NCBI RefSeq assembly: GCF_000003815.2 | Contig: NC_049980.1 | Span: 8,846,357-8,910,356 of the forward strand | DNA length: 64,000 nucleotides | Reading direction: 5' to 3' | Source: Branchiostoma floridae | Taxonomy: Eukaryota > Chordata > Leptocardii > Amphioxiformes > Branchiostomatidae | In this document: in pieces, positions 12,564 to 27,500 of the stretch | How the letters are laid out: every line of letters begins with the position of its first letter | Position numbering within the stretch: the stretch's first letter is position 1 | Translations under genes and position numbers: made by a program | Notes under the pieces: model-generated | The model's input: the letters and a program-made list of their open reading frames with translations, nothing else | What the model was told of the DNA's origin: nothing | Database searches by the model: none

Positions 12564-15500
12564 CTGTTCAGGAACAAGAGATCATTTAGGTGTCATACAT
12601 CATGCACAAACTGACAAAGTAATGGAGAAGTTAGGACTTATCAGGGCTGTCCTCAGGACCCATCCCTTTAGACAAGTCCACTAGCCCTTTTGTCCAGGCC
12701 AAGTGATCAAGTAAATAAGATTTTTTTTCATTTAGTGAGAATTTTGATATACTTGTCATTTTGCAGTCATGACATCAAGCATTGGTCAGCACAGAAATTT
12801 AAGTAGAGGCAATAATAAGAATTTCATTGCTGGAAGTGAAAATGCATATAAAAGTGACATTTCAATTTTGGGCAAGTGAAAAGTTGGTTCGGGCAAGTAA
12901 ATTTTCTATGTGCTTCCCTGAAAGGACAAGTGAATTTGAGATGCTAGGATGAAAATTTGCTTGTTGGGATGGAAAACAGAATCATCCGTCCCAAATTTGA
13001 ACTTCATGAGCTTTAAATGACACGTTTAGCAAGGAAAATCAACAACATGGGCTCTCAAGCAATAAGTGGGACGGAAAAAAAAATCTAAAGCTGGAGACAT
13101 GCATCAAGTTTCACAACCATAAACCATGTGGAAGCAAATCCTATATAAAATTCAGATGGTCACACTATGTCAACTGTGACCTGTCCCCAATACATCATAC
13201 ATAAATCAAGAGACAGATTTCCACAAATCATACAGGATGCACAAAATAGGGGACAACCTACATCATGCATACATGTACATGTGTAGTACATGAACCAAGA
13301 GAGAATCTCAAATCATGTACATGGTCACATCCTGTCCTACCCAGAATCTGTTAACAGTGTTATCATTTTGTTTCTTTGATAATCAACAATGAAGACATCT
13401 GAACATTGATAACTGTGCAATATTACTGAAGGGTAATCCCTACATGACACTTTCACTTCAGATAGGAAAGGAACTTTGTTTATCTTTTCCTTGGAAAGAA
13501 GGTACAGACTTACCTCGGCCAGATATGGAGCCAGACCACCAGCATCTGTCATGGCTGACACACTGTCGGTGATCTGATTGGACTGAACAGGAGATAACAA
13601 ACTCTTCAATAATGTCCTCTCTTCAGCATTATAGCCTAAGGGATGTGTATATGAACTATAGGGGTGGGTACGGTACCGGCACGGTTTACCAGTACAAAAC
13701 TGTTTTTTTTTTCTTGTTGGACCGGTCCGGAAAAAACAGATCTGAAAAAATCAGTAAACCGGATTTTGTTTGGACCTACAGTCAAACCTGCCCGAGCGAC
13801 CACCTCTTCTCAGCGACCACCTGGCCATTTCGACCGCTTTTTCTCGGTCCCAATTTTTTTTCCTATTGACGTAAGCATTAAGCGACCTTTTCTCAACGAC
13901 CACCTGGCCAACGCGACCGCGACCGGCCCAAATTGGGCCCCTTAACGACCGCATCATTTTCAAAATTGAGGTTTTCATCGATTTTTGATGATAACTAGCG
14001 CGATTTTGTGCCGAAATCGACCAGTTTGCGTCGGATTTTGACTGCCATTACGATGTTATGTTTAGAATAAAGATTGCGGCGGTCAATGGATGGGTCAATG
14101 GGGCAGTCTACTGTAATATGGGAGGAAATTTCTAAGAAAGATCTGTGTAGCTCATACCTTTTAAAGAAAGATCTGTGTGAGTGCTTTTGTCCAACTGTAC
14201 TGTACATTCACCCTTGGGTAAGTACGCTACTGGGACGTACCGGGCATAGAAGTCAAAAGGTGCACCGTAGTTATTTCAGATACGGCGATCAAGAACACAG
14301 CGACGCATAAAGGCTCGTATGGTAACTGACAGCATCAAAGTTCCCTTACTGTCTAAAACGTTAGTGTACAAATATTATACTGTATCTTATGAAAGCTGGG
14401 GTTAAATTTACAATTTACAGTGTGCGTGTTGTATTTGACATTAAATACCTCGCTTCTTTGCGTGCTTGCAGTGTGCTTGCTATTTGCCATTAAACACAAC
14501 GGAAACCGTTATACTTTGCATAGGGCATGTTTTGAGTCGATACTCTTCTCAGCGACCACCTGTCCAAATCGACCGTTTTTGTCCGGTCCCCCGGGTGGTC
14601 GTCTTGGGCAGGTTTGACTGTATTAGGAAATGGACAGATTATACTGGCAGGCGTTCACATGTTTGGGGGCTTACCGGCAGAAGAAAATGACAAGAGAGAA
14701 GTTAAGGAGAATTTGTACCAAGTTTCTACACTCAAACTTGGTCTATTAGTTAATAGAAGCATTGGTATAGCATTGGTATTGTTTATATGAAGATAGGATT
14801 TTTAAAATAAAAATGAAAAACGTTTTTTAAAAGACGCCAGTAGAGGTCAGATAATCAGATTTCTTTGTAACAAAATGTACCGTTGTTTTGAGTTTTGTCT
14901 ATTCACAAGTTTTCAACAAACTTTCAACAAATTAGGTCCAGGTTAAGGTCCAGACCTGGAACTGATCCTGATCCTCTGGACCTGGATTGTACCAGTTCCT
15001 GAATTTTCTGTGTCCGGTACTCACCCCTAATCTGAATGTAACATCCCGAACAATTTAATAAAGTAAAAAAACATGTGGTTTTCAACAGTGACAGAAACGT
15101 TAACAATTAACATAAGAGAATGACCATTTGGGGCTTTAGCTAACTTATGCAACAAATCTATATTCTACAACACAGTGTAATAAGCTAATAAGCCTGTATG
15201 TGCCTTTAACAGCATGCAGGACAACATATGGCTTAGTGGTAGTTAGTTGCCAATTGTTAAACATGTTCTTACAGCACAACATCTTTGTAATTATACTCCC
15301 CGAATGGGGTAGCGTTGATTCAACTTACTTTGTGATTTGACTTTTTGGATCGTCCCGATGTCACAAAATGGCCCGTTAACTTAAAGTGCAATGAAATCAT
15401 GATTAAACAAGGATCAGCATATAGCAAAAACAGAAAGGGAAAAATAAACATAGAAAAAGTAGAAAAATCGCTTACAAGTACCATTTCCTCCAGCTTGTCA

Positions 15501-18500
15501 TTTCTGTCGAGGGCTGACTCGACAGCATCATAGAACTCTTCCTCGTTTATGGCACTGTGTGGCCCTTCCTACAACCCCGAAATAAACATCATAAACAATA
15601 ACAATCACAATTACTGGAATTTCAACAACTAGGAAACATGCACTAGGAAAATATACAACCAAAAACAAAAAACTCCACTCTAAAATGGTTATCAAATTTG
15701 CATCAGGACATGTTGATTTCATTATATGGATGACATCTGTGCGTGCATCAATTTTCGATTGTTTCTAAAAATAAAATAAAAAGTTTTCAACCATACTCTA
15801 AATCGTACAAATCAACTGCAAAATAAGCAAAGGTATGCCGTAGAATGGGGAAAAATGGGAAAACGTTTTCTAATCTCATATAGAATGGCAAGATCAATTC
15901 CAAGGTCATAGAAGACGATAAAGTGATTGTCTTCTGACCTGATAATCAGGGCCACCAATAGCTGCTTTCTTCTTAAGTTCCTCCATGCACCTCTTGTAGG
16001 CATCCTCAGCTCGTCTTCTCCGCTCTTGTTCCTGGAGAGAAAAGACAAAGGGTACATACTTCATAACTGGAGTTTGAAAATAAGTTCAACACTTATTCCA
16101 GTATTCTAGCCAGCCCGAATATTTTTTCATTCCCCTGAATTTTGAATGGAAATCATGTCGAAGGCGCGAAGATCCTAGTGGAGTGCAATGCATGAAGAGA
16201 CCATCTTCTTGGCAATACAGAATGAACAATGTCAACTAATGCATGAAATTGTCAATAATACATGATGCAAACTTTCCCAAATACTAATCTTTATAAATTG
16301 TAACATTTCATAAGCATCAAAAGCTAAAAACTTATTTCAACAATAAGATTATATCAATATGCAAGTTTGAAAAAGTATCAGTCCCACTTGCACTTACAAT
16401 GGCTCCTTTTCCTTAAAGAATGTAGAATTGTTACCAGAAAGCAACATCTGTCCTCGAATCCCCTAGCATCGGTGTAACCAAATCTACCGTCATCCTCCGA
16501 AATAACAGTAAACCCTTTAAATGTGAAGGTTGGTAATCTGATTAATCTAGCGACTGGGATTTGACTATGTAAAGCATATATCAACCGCAGTGGATAATCA
16601 GACTGAACTGCCACTATGAACCGCTGTGCAATGAATGTTTCATTGAGAAAGCAATCAAGCGCCCCTCAAACTCAGACTGACATGCGCGCCCTGGGATCGG
16701 GGGGGATACAAATCTTATAAATGTCAAGAGTGACAGAACCGCTGTACCTCGGAGATAAAGCCAGAGCAAGCAGCGCCTGTCAAACAATGCTGACATTAAT
16801 TATTCAGGTACATGGCTTATGGTGCTGTCCTTTTTTTTCAAAACAATCTGGGCCCAAAAGATTAATCTCCAAGCAGATCCTACAGTAGCGTAAGATAGTA
16901 TCAAAAGCTGGCAGAGTGTGTTTTGCTACATGGCAAATGGACACCTCTTGACTGACTGCACTCCTTGGCCAGTTTGGTACTATCTTATGCCAACGTTTGG
17001 ATCTGCTTGGAGATTACCAAAAGATAGCATCTTATGCTAACAAACAACTAATGAGTTCACCACTTTGTTGGTGGCCAGCTGTTGTAATAGGCTGACTCTC
17101 ACCTTTAACACTTCTCACCAAGCGCTTGAGATAGTATCCTTTCTGTTCAATTGGCCGTGAAATTGACGCACTTGATGTGGAATGGTATCTCAACAATTAT
17201 ACAAAACCAATGGCTTATCTGTCCCTAACGTATCACTTGCCCCCCTGCCTACTGAGCTGTACTGAATTTATGGTCCTACCAAGGAGGTTAAACCTCCTTA
17301 GTCCTACAAAGGCAAATAAACCTTTCAGCACATCTCAATGCCAAAATGTAGAACTTTCCATCATAAGGGAAAGCTAGCAGTAACAAAAAGTGTGGCTTTT
17401 AAAAAAAACACTGGCGACGTGAGAATTAGTAAGAAGGTAACGGCGGTACGGTTTAGACTTATTCGTTAAAGTAGGTATTGAGAAGTCTTAACCGAAGTAA
17501 GTAGCTGGACCGGTTACCGTACAACTGTGTTCAAAAGTGTTGTAGTCTAAATTTGCTTGTCATCGTTAGAAATCATGACTTAAAGTGCAAGTAATCATAT
17601 GTCTTTTAACTCTGATAAAAAAATGTCTGTACTATGTTCTATTGACGTCATGCATGCTGTAAGGTGAGGTCAATTTATGCGCTGTGATACAGTCTTGGAC
17701 AAGGTAGGTAGGCCCCCAGAGAGGCCGGTGAAGGAGGCTAGAAACATAAGCGCTTTGAATTAGCATGGAAAGATACAGAGAAGGATGCAGTTTGAAATTT
17801 GTCAAAGACGTGCCATATCAAACGCATCACGGCCGAGGCTTTTCGTCTGTCTCACTACAACAAGCACTCCACCAGCAGTAGCCGCGGGATCAAAGTACCA
17901 AAGTCGTACCTAGTATAATAGTTGCAGGTAAACACACCGCCACAGTTGAATCGCATACACTGTTCAAATAGCCAATTACAGATTCTCGTCAATAATTATT
18001 CAAATTAAGTCTTAATTTGCGTAATCACCATGCTATTACGTACACGTTTAACTAAATTACCTGCACACTAAATATGATGGGAAGTCGTCGTTTCTCTATT
18101 TTGCTATCCTCCTTAAAATAGTTAAGGGAACAATGCCCCCCGGAGCAAGCTGCTGGGGGAGGGGGGGGGGGGTGGGTACCTACACATCTTCTTCCTCACA
18201 TCAAAAGCTATTTGCCACCAAAATATCAAGACCATAGCACATCCAGGACAAAAGATACAAAAAACGAATATTCTTCTGCAATACCAAGGTCACATACCTG
18301 GGAGTTGAAAACCAATCTTGACCTTTATCTTCCCAACGCCTGTGACTCACTTACCAAATATCACAACAATCCCTAGAGAGGCTCTAAAGTTACGATGACC
18401 ACAAAATCCTGGGACACAAATATCCGAAACACAGGCACACACACAGACACACCGAAACGACACTGCCTCCATTTAGTAATATGGATATACGTGTAACAAC

Positions 18501-21500
18501 GGATAGAACGTTACTGTACTATAAGGTAAAGACGTTATGAACGCGTTCTTTTCTTTCAAACAAACGCAAAGAACGGGCAAGAAACTAGGCTCTTTTTAGG
18601 GCCATGCGACGGAGTCATCTGGAATGATTTGGACCGGCATGTTGATATCTAAATATAGATAAGAAGTAGGTTTGTTTGTATTGCATATTCGGTAACTGCC
18701 TCATGGGGTAACAGACCATGATTGTACTGAAGAGGACAGGCTGCGGTCAACTCTTTTTGATAAGTGTGTGGGTTCTTTTACACGCTCAGGGTGTGGATGT
18801 CCTCAAACAAGGGACCTCTATTTAACGTCGGCGAGTCCTACCCGAAGCTAAGTTCTCATTTCCACCTGAGTAAAGAAGATTCGTGTAATGCACCTGTTCC
18901 AAGGCACAAGACCGGTAAAGGTTCGAAGTCGAGACCACTTTGGGTCTGAGCTGAACACTCTTAACAGCCGGTACACCCCACGACACCATTCTACTATCAT
19001 AACGCCACCCCTCCCCCGACCGTAACCTCTGCTTTGATATAATTATGGCACAACAATTTTGATCTGGATTAATTCACTGCTGTTCTAGTACTATGTTCCG
19101 AAATCTCCCACGGTTACATGCCTACGTTCCGAATATATATATTACTATATTCTGAAATGTTCCGACACACAGCTAGCTATATATGTGTGTACATATGACA
19201 TGAATCGTATTCAAGCCTGTCCTCACGAAGCTATAGTAATTTTCGATACCCGTCCTGAACGCCGACCCGATTACGTACTGTCGCGTGTGTGGGTCACTCT
19301 GAGCTAAAGTATTGAAATTCTAGTTTTAGATCATATATCCTCTTCTAATACTCTCCTCTTGTGCAATTGGGTAGGTTTTTAAGTCATATCTAAACACACA
19401 CCATTTGCTTACCGCATTCAACGTGTACATTACATGGTCTCGTGTATATCTAATGCATTTAACGATGACACAGATAATCACAAAGCTCTGTCGGCCATAT
19501 CTCAAAGGGCAGCTAATCAGACAGGCTGACAGAAGCAGGTCGGTGCCTTACTGCCCTTAGGATCCCTTAGCACTTGGCCGGGTAAAGCACCCCAAAGCCG
19601 ACCAGCGGAAAATGGCACCCAGGCTAGGAGCTAGTCTTATTGTACACGCCTAGCAAAGAAATAACAACAGGGTTTCGGGACATAGAGATTTCGGAACATA
19701 GAGATTTCGGAACATAGACGGGTTGTACCGGGGGTTCACAGAACAAGCAAAACTTTCTACCTGCATACCTAAGTTGACTTTATCAGTAAACTTTTTGAAA
19801 AAAAAAACCTCTCCCAGTCGTGTGTCCCAACAGAAGTGATTAGTATATGCTGGTCATTGGTCACCAAATCGTCCTTGGCATACAGCAATGCTATCATGGG
19901 GGGGGGGGGGGTCAAGCACCTTTGCACTTATGCCTTATACTTATACTCGTAGCCTGTGGTGTCTCACGACTTTTTCCAAAACGTATGGGTATGCAACATA
20001 TCCTGTCAGCTTGCGCCGAGACAAAACTTCCCTCCCGTCTCAAGCTCCGCAAACATTTCTGTATTTACAGTACGTAGTACAATTATTGTGCATGCGAATT
20101 GTGGTACTATTGCTTTCTCTCCCTGAACGTGCACGTTGGTCGAGGTGGGCCCCTGACCGATTAGATCGGGATCGTCCCATCCACGGCCACGTTTCCGTTT
20201 CTATACCCCTAGTACTTCCCCTCGCCTGTCGCTGATTGTGCCGCTTTCTTAGTTTGGTCAGTGATGGGTAGAGCTATAATTTTGAACCCTTGACTTTGAG
20301 TGGGTCTTGCATGCTATCTCCCAAGACAGCAAATACGAGTTTCGCTGTACTAAAAAACACCATCGTCGTAACGCGCACCAGACGCTAAGAGTATCCCCGT
20401 ACGATTGATGGCTGTAGGAACAGTATGACAGCAGCTCGTCATGGTAAAGCATAGATAACATCTAACTGATCAGCGATAAGCGGGAACAGGCAGTAGGTCC
20501 AGTAGATAAAAATGGGGGACAACCTGTTTCCACGAAATCGTTGGGTGAGACATAAGGTCTCGTTCCTGCATTAAGGGTTTCTCACTGGACGTGGGGCACG
20601 CTTGCGGCATTGCTGCGTTCGAAAACGCAGATGTACCCCCACGGAACCTAGAGGTGCCCCTGCGAAACCTAGAGGTGCCGCAAGCAAACCTAGTAGAAGT
20701 GCCGGTTGCAAGCGCGACGTTTTTTGGAAAGTTTAAAAATAACGCAAGTGGCAAGATGCCCCAACGGTGCCCCAACAGTGCCCCAACAATGCCCCAACAG
20801 TGCCGACACCACGCCCCAAACAGTATCAAGGATATATTTTGCCTATTTTACACCAAGAATCAAAAGTAAACATTCTTTTATCACCGAAAAGCTATTTTAG
20901 ATGCATTTCTAATAATTTTACAGCGGTTTTCGATCCAGTTACAGAATTCCACAAAACTTGTATCCGTATTCAGAGTTAACTTAAAAATACATCTTTTGAT
21001 TTATTTAATGGAAAGTAGGTCAGTATTTTATACTTGGAAACAAAAAAATAAGTAACTGGTTTATCGATTAACCTACGGATTTAGAGAAAAAGATTATCGT
21101 ACAACGTTCAAAAAGAAATTATTTATGTGAGATGACAACGTTTGCTTTTGAGTTAGCGTTATAACGTTACAAGCAGTGTAATCATTGTTGGTAGGCTGCC
21201 GCCGATAAAATACAAAATTGCAGTTATATTTTTGTCACTTTTTACAAATATGATAGACTTAGACATCATCAATAGGCTGGCAAGCCATCCGCCGACAGGG
21301 AAAATACTCCGCGTCATACAAAAAAGTATGAAATATCAAACATTTTCATTTTAAAAATTTGCAAAATTGGTGAATAAACATCAAGGAGCTTGATAAACAT
21401 ATAAACATACATCATTACACATAACGTTACATGGTGCAAAACGTACACATGGAGTCAAATCAGGTATATGGTCCGTGTCTGTTCATTCCTTTACTGTAAA

Positions 21501-24500
21501 AGTCTTTCAAGGTTATTTATAGCATATGCATCATATAATTCATTATCATAAGGGAAATCTTTTCATTATAAATCTCATTTTTGGGCATTCTCGTCATTTT
21601 ACAGTGATTTTTCATAAGTTGACAACGCTGCAATTGTCAATAACATGTTCATGTAGTCTAGAAACGCAAAAGTGCCGCACGTCAGTGTGAGTGCAAGACA
21701 AAATCGGCGAAATTAACACAGCAGTGCCGCAGTGAATGAACGCAGCAATGCCGCAAGCATGCCCCACGTCCAGTGAGAGGGGACCTTTACTCAGAGTGCA
21801 CGTGGGAATGCCTACCAAAATATAAATTGGGCCCTAAAACCGTGTGCTTATGATAATGTGGATGATAAATTGCCCCCGTGTCATATCGAAAGGATTTGAG
21901 ATGAAAGGTTGTGTATTCTGACAGAATCAGGAAGGAAAGTTTCGGCATTCGCGCGAGTGTCGGACATGTACATTTGTTTTTCCTGAGTAATGCGGTCAGC
22001 GGTTCACGAGAGGAAAACCCCTCATTGTGGATGTATTTACGTGCAATTACAGATGTTATAGAAATTGATTCACCTCTCGGATTTTGGGGACATTTTTTGT
22101 ATTGATTACTGGATAAGTGCTCTTGCAATATAAATTAAAACATCTCCAGCAGAACTGTTTTTAATTGGATTTTTGCCCATTAAAATTGAATATTAAAGCT
22201 TTATGTTAGATTAGACAACAAAAGTCCGGTATGAGGCCATAACTAACACCATGTGACCACCGACAACACATTGGTATGGAGGTAATACGGTGGTGGTGGT
22301 CTTTACATTTAAAACGGGTTTTCGCGTTCCGACCATGTGCATGTACCATTCAAGGAAATAATAAGTTTCTGTATCAATTGTGAAAATGCGACACATATTA
22401 ACATTGTGCGTTATATGCACCTTTCCTATATCTACCTTCACTCCTAGTATTACATCTGTAGCATGTACTCGTTTCCTCATCAATCATGCAAGTTATGTGC
22501 GACTTAGAATAATAATAGTAATTCGTTGTACTCGTCTCTGATTAAACCACCCACGTGCCAAAATCATCAACTTCCGTTCGTTTGTTATCGACTTAAATCA
22601 AGTGATAGAGGTGTTCAAACATGACTGAAGAAGAGATGGAAGAACAAGAGATGAATACACCAACAAACAATATATTCAAATATTTCCTGTTGGGAAACAT
22701 AACTAAACACCGCGAAATAAAACCCCACCATGAATCACTACACACAACCGTTGAGCTCCGATAAAGAACCCATCACATTTATCGAAAAGAGTAGGGATCC
22801 TTCCCAGTTTGAATGAAGTATAAACCTGGTGTGTTACGCCATGAGGCGGTTTACTGCAATTTAAGCAATACAAACAACCCAGTCTGAGTGTGCCCGGAAT
22901 CATGTGCCCGCCAGCAAGATCGGTAAAGAGAAGCCATGTGGAGCTCAAGTTGTGTGTAGTGGTTCATGGTGGGGTTTATTTCACCCCGCCATGGGTCCCG
23001 TACATGGGAAGTGGGTATGAACTTGGAGAACGAACACATGGAGAAGGACGATGTTTTTCCAGGACCTTAGAAAGGAATGAACGTTTGTACGGGAGGAATT
23101 AGTAAATGGCCCAAGAACGCAACTGGATAACCTACAGAACCTGGAAAAGTAATGTTTTTGTTTCTACTGATTTGTATTGCTCACTGCTTTGTTTCGTTAG
23201 ATGTTCTACAAATCTTTAAAATATTGAATTAAATGGGAGATTTTTTCAGGTTCTTTTCGTTTTGTTTCCATGTATTACGTAATACTATCAAGAAATATCT
23301 ATTGAACGTAGATGTACATACAACAGGGCACTTTACAATTAGATAGACATGTCATGTTGACCCGGGGCAGGCTGGCCGGACAATGTAGCACATAAACATC
23401 CTTCTCAAGGCCAATAAATCCCCATAAAAGTGAAGGTAACAAAGTATTTAGTCAAATCGGCTAACACGATAACATCATTACCTAATCTGCGATCGTAGGA
23501 AAAAACACCCACACGCTGTCAGTTCAGAGCGTGTGTCGCCGTATGATATCGGGCACAATGTACGAGAACGGAAAGAACGGACAGTCTGACGTTGAGGACG
23601 TTTCTTTCACAAACAAAGGAGATTCAAGGTACTCAACAATAGGGCTCTATCTATACGCAAATATGAAAACAATATCCATCCGGCTCTCCCCTCTTCGGAG
23701 AAGCCACGCAAAAACAACAAGTTAAATAATGATGTCAAATTTTAGCTAAAATCTTTCTGGGTAAATTTTGAATATGTCTATTAATCTACTTGCCACCCAC
23801 TTCTGAGCTAAATTAAGTCCTTACTTTCTGAAAGTATCTCAGTTAAAAATTTTCGTTTCGTTCTACTCCGTGCTATTCGCTAGTCATCGCAGTTCCATGG
23901 TCTTTGATAACAATCGCAGGTCTTGAAAGAATAATCTAGTCACGCAAAAGTAACAAGGCTGTACAAAGTCAATCCTGCCTCATACTGTGAAATTCTAAAA
24001 ATAAAACACGTTGTGATACAACTTGAATGGTTTACATGGCGCCCTCTTTAATACTGCACCTCTTCCCCAAGGTCATGTAGGAAGGGATATACTAGTAGTG
24101 CACGGGGCAGGGTAGAACGGGCGATATTGCTTCCAGCGGCCAGCCCTGGTTTGCGCCTGTGGGAAATGTCAGATTTTTGTATTGCAGTTTGTTTTTTTCA
24201 CAAAGAAAAACAAAACACGGCTACTTGCCTTCTGGTAACACCCCCCGACTTTACAAAGAAAGCCTGTATGGTTCATGAATGGTGCATGCCCCTTTCCTGG
24301 AAGAGCGACCTAAATGCACAGAGAAATGATACTTGGGTCTCTACCTGGCCCGGTCTAGTTAGTGATCCCCCCCCCCCCCTCCTCCGGATAACTCGGTTTG
24401 CTAAGAGGTTTCTAGGACCAAACCACAACGACTGCATTTCATCACGAGTACACAAGTTGGATATAGAATTATTAACTCTATATGGAAAAGGTATCAACTA

Positions 24501-27500
24501 CGCTTTGACCTTTTGACCTAACGGAGACAGATTTAATAGCTGGCGGGACTATTTCTACTCTCTACCCGCCTCTCTTGTGTGTTACATGACTTTTTTATGA
24601 CTGTGAACTAAGTCAAAAGCTGAACGAGCACCACCGACCGAGCCACGAGCGGCCTAAACAGAACTGTAGTTCCTATCTGGCCTAACGTTTAATCAACTCT
24701 ACCGGTTTAATCTTCTCTTACATTTTTGTTATGCTGGCTTGCCGCCGCACAATCATAAAAATCTACAAATCCTACTGAGGTTCTTCCGTTTTCGTCTGCA
24801 TTATCTGTGTAGCCGCTCTCGACATTATCATACAGTCTTCAGGTACTTAGTTCGAAAATTTCCCCATACTATTTTGTGCATTCCCAACACTTGCCATCAT
24901 AGACAGACAGGACAGGGCCGGGACGAAAGACAATTGACAGGGGAGTTTGCGTTACAGATTTGGGCCCATCAATCCTGGGAACATTCCATTTCTTGACGGA
25001 TCACAGTGTACTTCCCTTTCCTAACCGACCCCAGATGTCTTTTCCCTTCCCTTCTGGACCCGCAGCCCGATATCATGCTGTCCAGAGTCAGATAAGAGAA
25101 CCATAATGCACACTTGAGGTAGGTCAAGTGTCAGTCACTGATATGACATCCGGTCGGACGGTTTCGGACATATACCATCACAGTCTTGATGTATATAGTG
25201 AACGTTCTGACGGATAAGATATAAAAATATAAAAATAAAAAGATAAAAAAGGGCTAAACGTGGTCAGTGAGGCAGATTTACTGGTAATCTACAGGTTTGA
25301 CAGGCCAGGGTTGGGAACGGTTCCTTTGACATCTTGCCGAACTCAAGTAACTTGAACTGATATGATAAAAGTGTTGGTCTAAGCCTCATGATCTCATGAC
25401 CTCTCTACATTGAAATGAAAATTTAAAGAGGCTATATGAAAGGTCGTGGAAAACTAGGTCACCCATACATAACCGTACATAATCTTCATACAACATAAAC
25501 TCTTCGTACGTAAGAAGATCTTAGAATAAGATAGAGAACACAAATTAAGATACAAGATAGTAGTCCGAAGACTAAATTGCTTCCTAGAACAATACAGGAA
25601 GGCGCTTAAGAGTCTAATGCAATCTCCTGCAATAAGTGTATTAATCTGGTGATAATCATCAACGCTCTCAATCAATTAACTCTAAAGTTGGCAAAATATA
25701 GGTAGAATATATGTTGGATTTATCGAAATGGGCACATTGAGTCCATACTGGTTCATGAGGCAGATTATGTACGGTATCCTAAAGTTTTAAAAAACGGTTA
25801 GTTTTGGTTTCCAGACAGTTCTGAGTCACTGTGTCAGTGACTGAATCCTGTACATGTGTTCTGGTAGGCAGTTACTAAACTCAGAGACCGTAAGGGTCCA
25901 GAAAAAACCTTAGGCACATTGCTTGCGTTTGATGCCCAGTGTTGACTGTATTTCATCGCATATGAATACCCAGTATGGTTAGAGACCCCCCCCCCCCCTT
26001 CCTGACATATTTTCACTATGTTGAGCGTTCAAGCCGAGATGCGTCACAAGGCCGGTCTGGGAAAATTTTAAATGTTGGCCCTCTGATACGCCATTTCCCG
26101 CATGCTGAGAAGCAAATTTTGCTGGTAGGCTAAGCTAAGTTTAATGACATTTCTATCATTTATATTTTACAAAATTGCCAGGACTTTGGACGGTATGTTT
26201 TTTTATGCCCCTCCCCCAGCTCAAAAAATTGCAATGGTCTCCCCAGGCAAAAAAAAAATCATTGGCCCTCCCGATCCCCTCCAGTGCACGGGCCCTCCTC
26301 TCTGGTCAATTCCACGCAGTCGCTTACTCCCGATACCTTAGTACTAGTAGTCCTTAGTTAGGCTGCTTTCTGCATTTGTTCTATTTAATTGAGCAGTTGA
26401 GAATTGACTGGTATACTGAATAAAGTCTAAATAAAATCAAAGTTGAGCATTGACTTTTATACTGTGTTCAAAAGTAGTTGCCATGTGACCTTCTCTTTTC
26501 TACATGTGTCAGAGCATGCAGGTTAATATAGGAGTAGAATATCTATTGATTGTGAAACTGTGTTTTGTCGCTTCAATTCTTGTTTGATAAGGTTTTTTTC
26601 CGTCTTGTTTTTCTACCACGCTATTCTATTAAATTTGGAGTCTGTGGAGGATGTCATCCATAAAATTTACTTGCTGTGTTGCTAATAGTCTTCCTTCCCG
26701 AACGGACTTGAGTTTAAAGCATGTGTGAACTCACCCACTCTTACTTGTGATGTCGTGGGCACACTGCGGCCGAGTGTAGACGAGCGCGTACAATGTTGGT
26801 ATTACATTTCCATTTACATCGATATCCTTTGACGCTTTGTTGTAACATGCTATTTTGCGACTTTTCAAAGCAAATTCCAGTATCTAGCTGAAACTTTGGT
26901 AAGGCACTTTGCCATAAAGGTTATCTAGTATTGGGCAGACGTGTATTGATTAGAGTTGGGTGATGCTCGGGGCGATCCCGACGCCTTGTTTGTTTGTGGT
27001 GAACACGACATTATGTCGCCCTAAGTGCTTGGTTTGGTAAACATCACGGCCTGGTGTCGTGTTGCTATAGCCTACCTGACCATACTAACACGTGGAAAAA
27101 TATCAGCGTTTGTTTTTACAACAAAGCTTTTTTTTTACAACAAAGCAAGCTGCCGGTTTATGCTTCAACTTCAAGACTAGATCCAGCTGGACTCCAGGAC
27201 AGGGGATGACCTCGCCGTCTGCCCGCTCCAGAGTTAATCGACCGTGTAATACGTAAACACTGACCAGGACAGGATGAAGTCCTCCTCACCAAAGTAAACT
27301 ATGGACAAAAATTATAGTCACAAATAGTTAGATACCGTTCCATTTCTGTAACTCTCAAGTTCCGAGCACCAAAGTACACACACATACTACTGAGTGTCGC
27401 TGACTGATAACTTTGTTTGGGGCCCCGGGGCTAAGTTTACTGCAGTCAGGTGTTGCATTGCCTTGCATAGAATGAGTATGCTCACGCCCGTGACCGCTGA

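Noticed and set aside
24127-24516. 129-codon + strand frame in the large CERT1 intron
   Set aside because: It runs through a poly-C tract, has no splice or promoter context and no recognisable domain.
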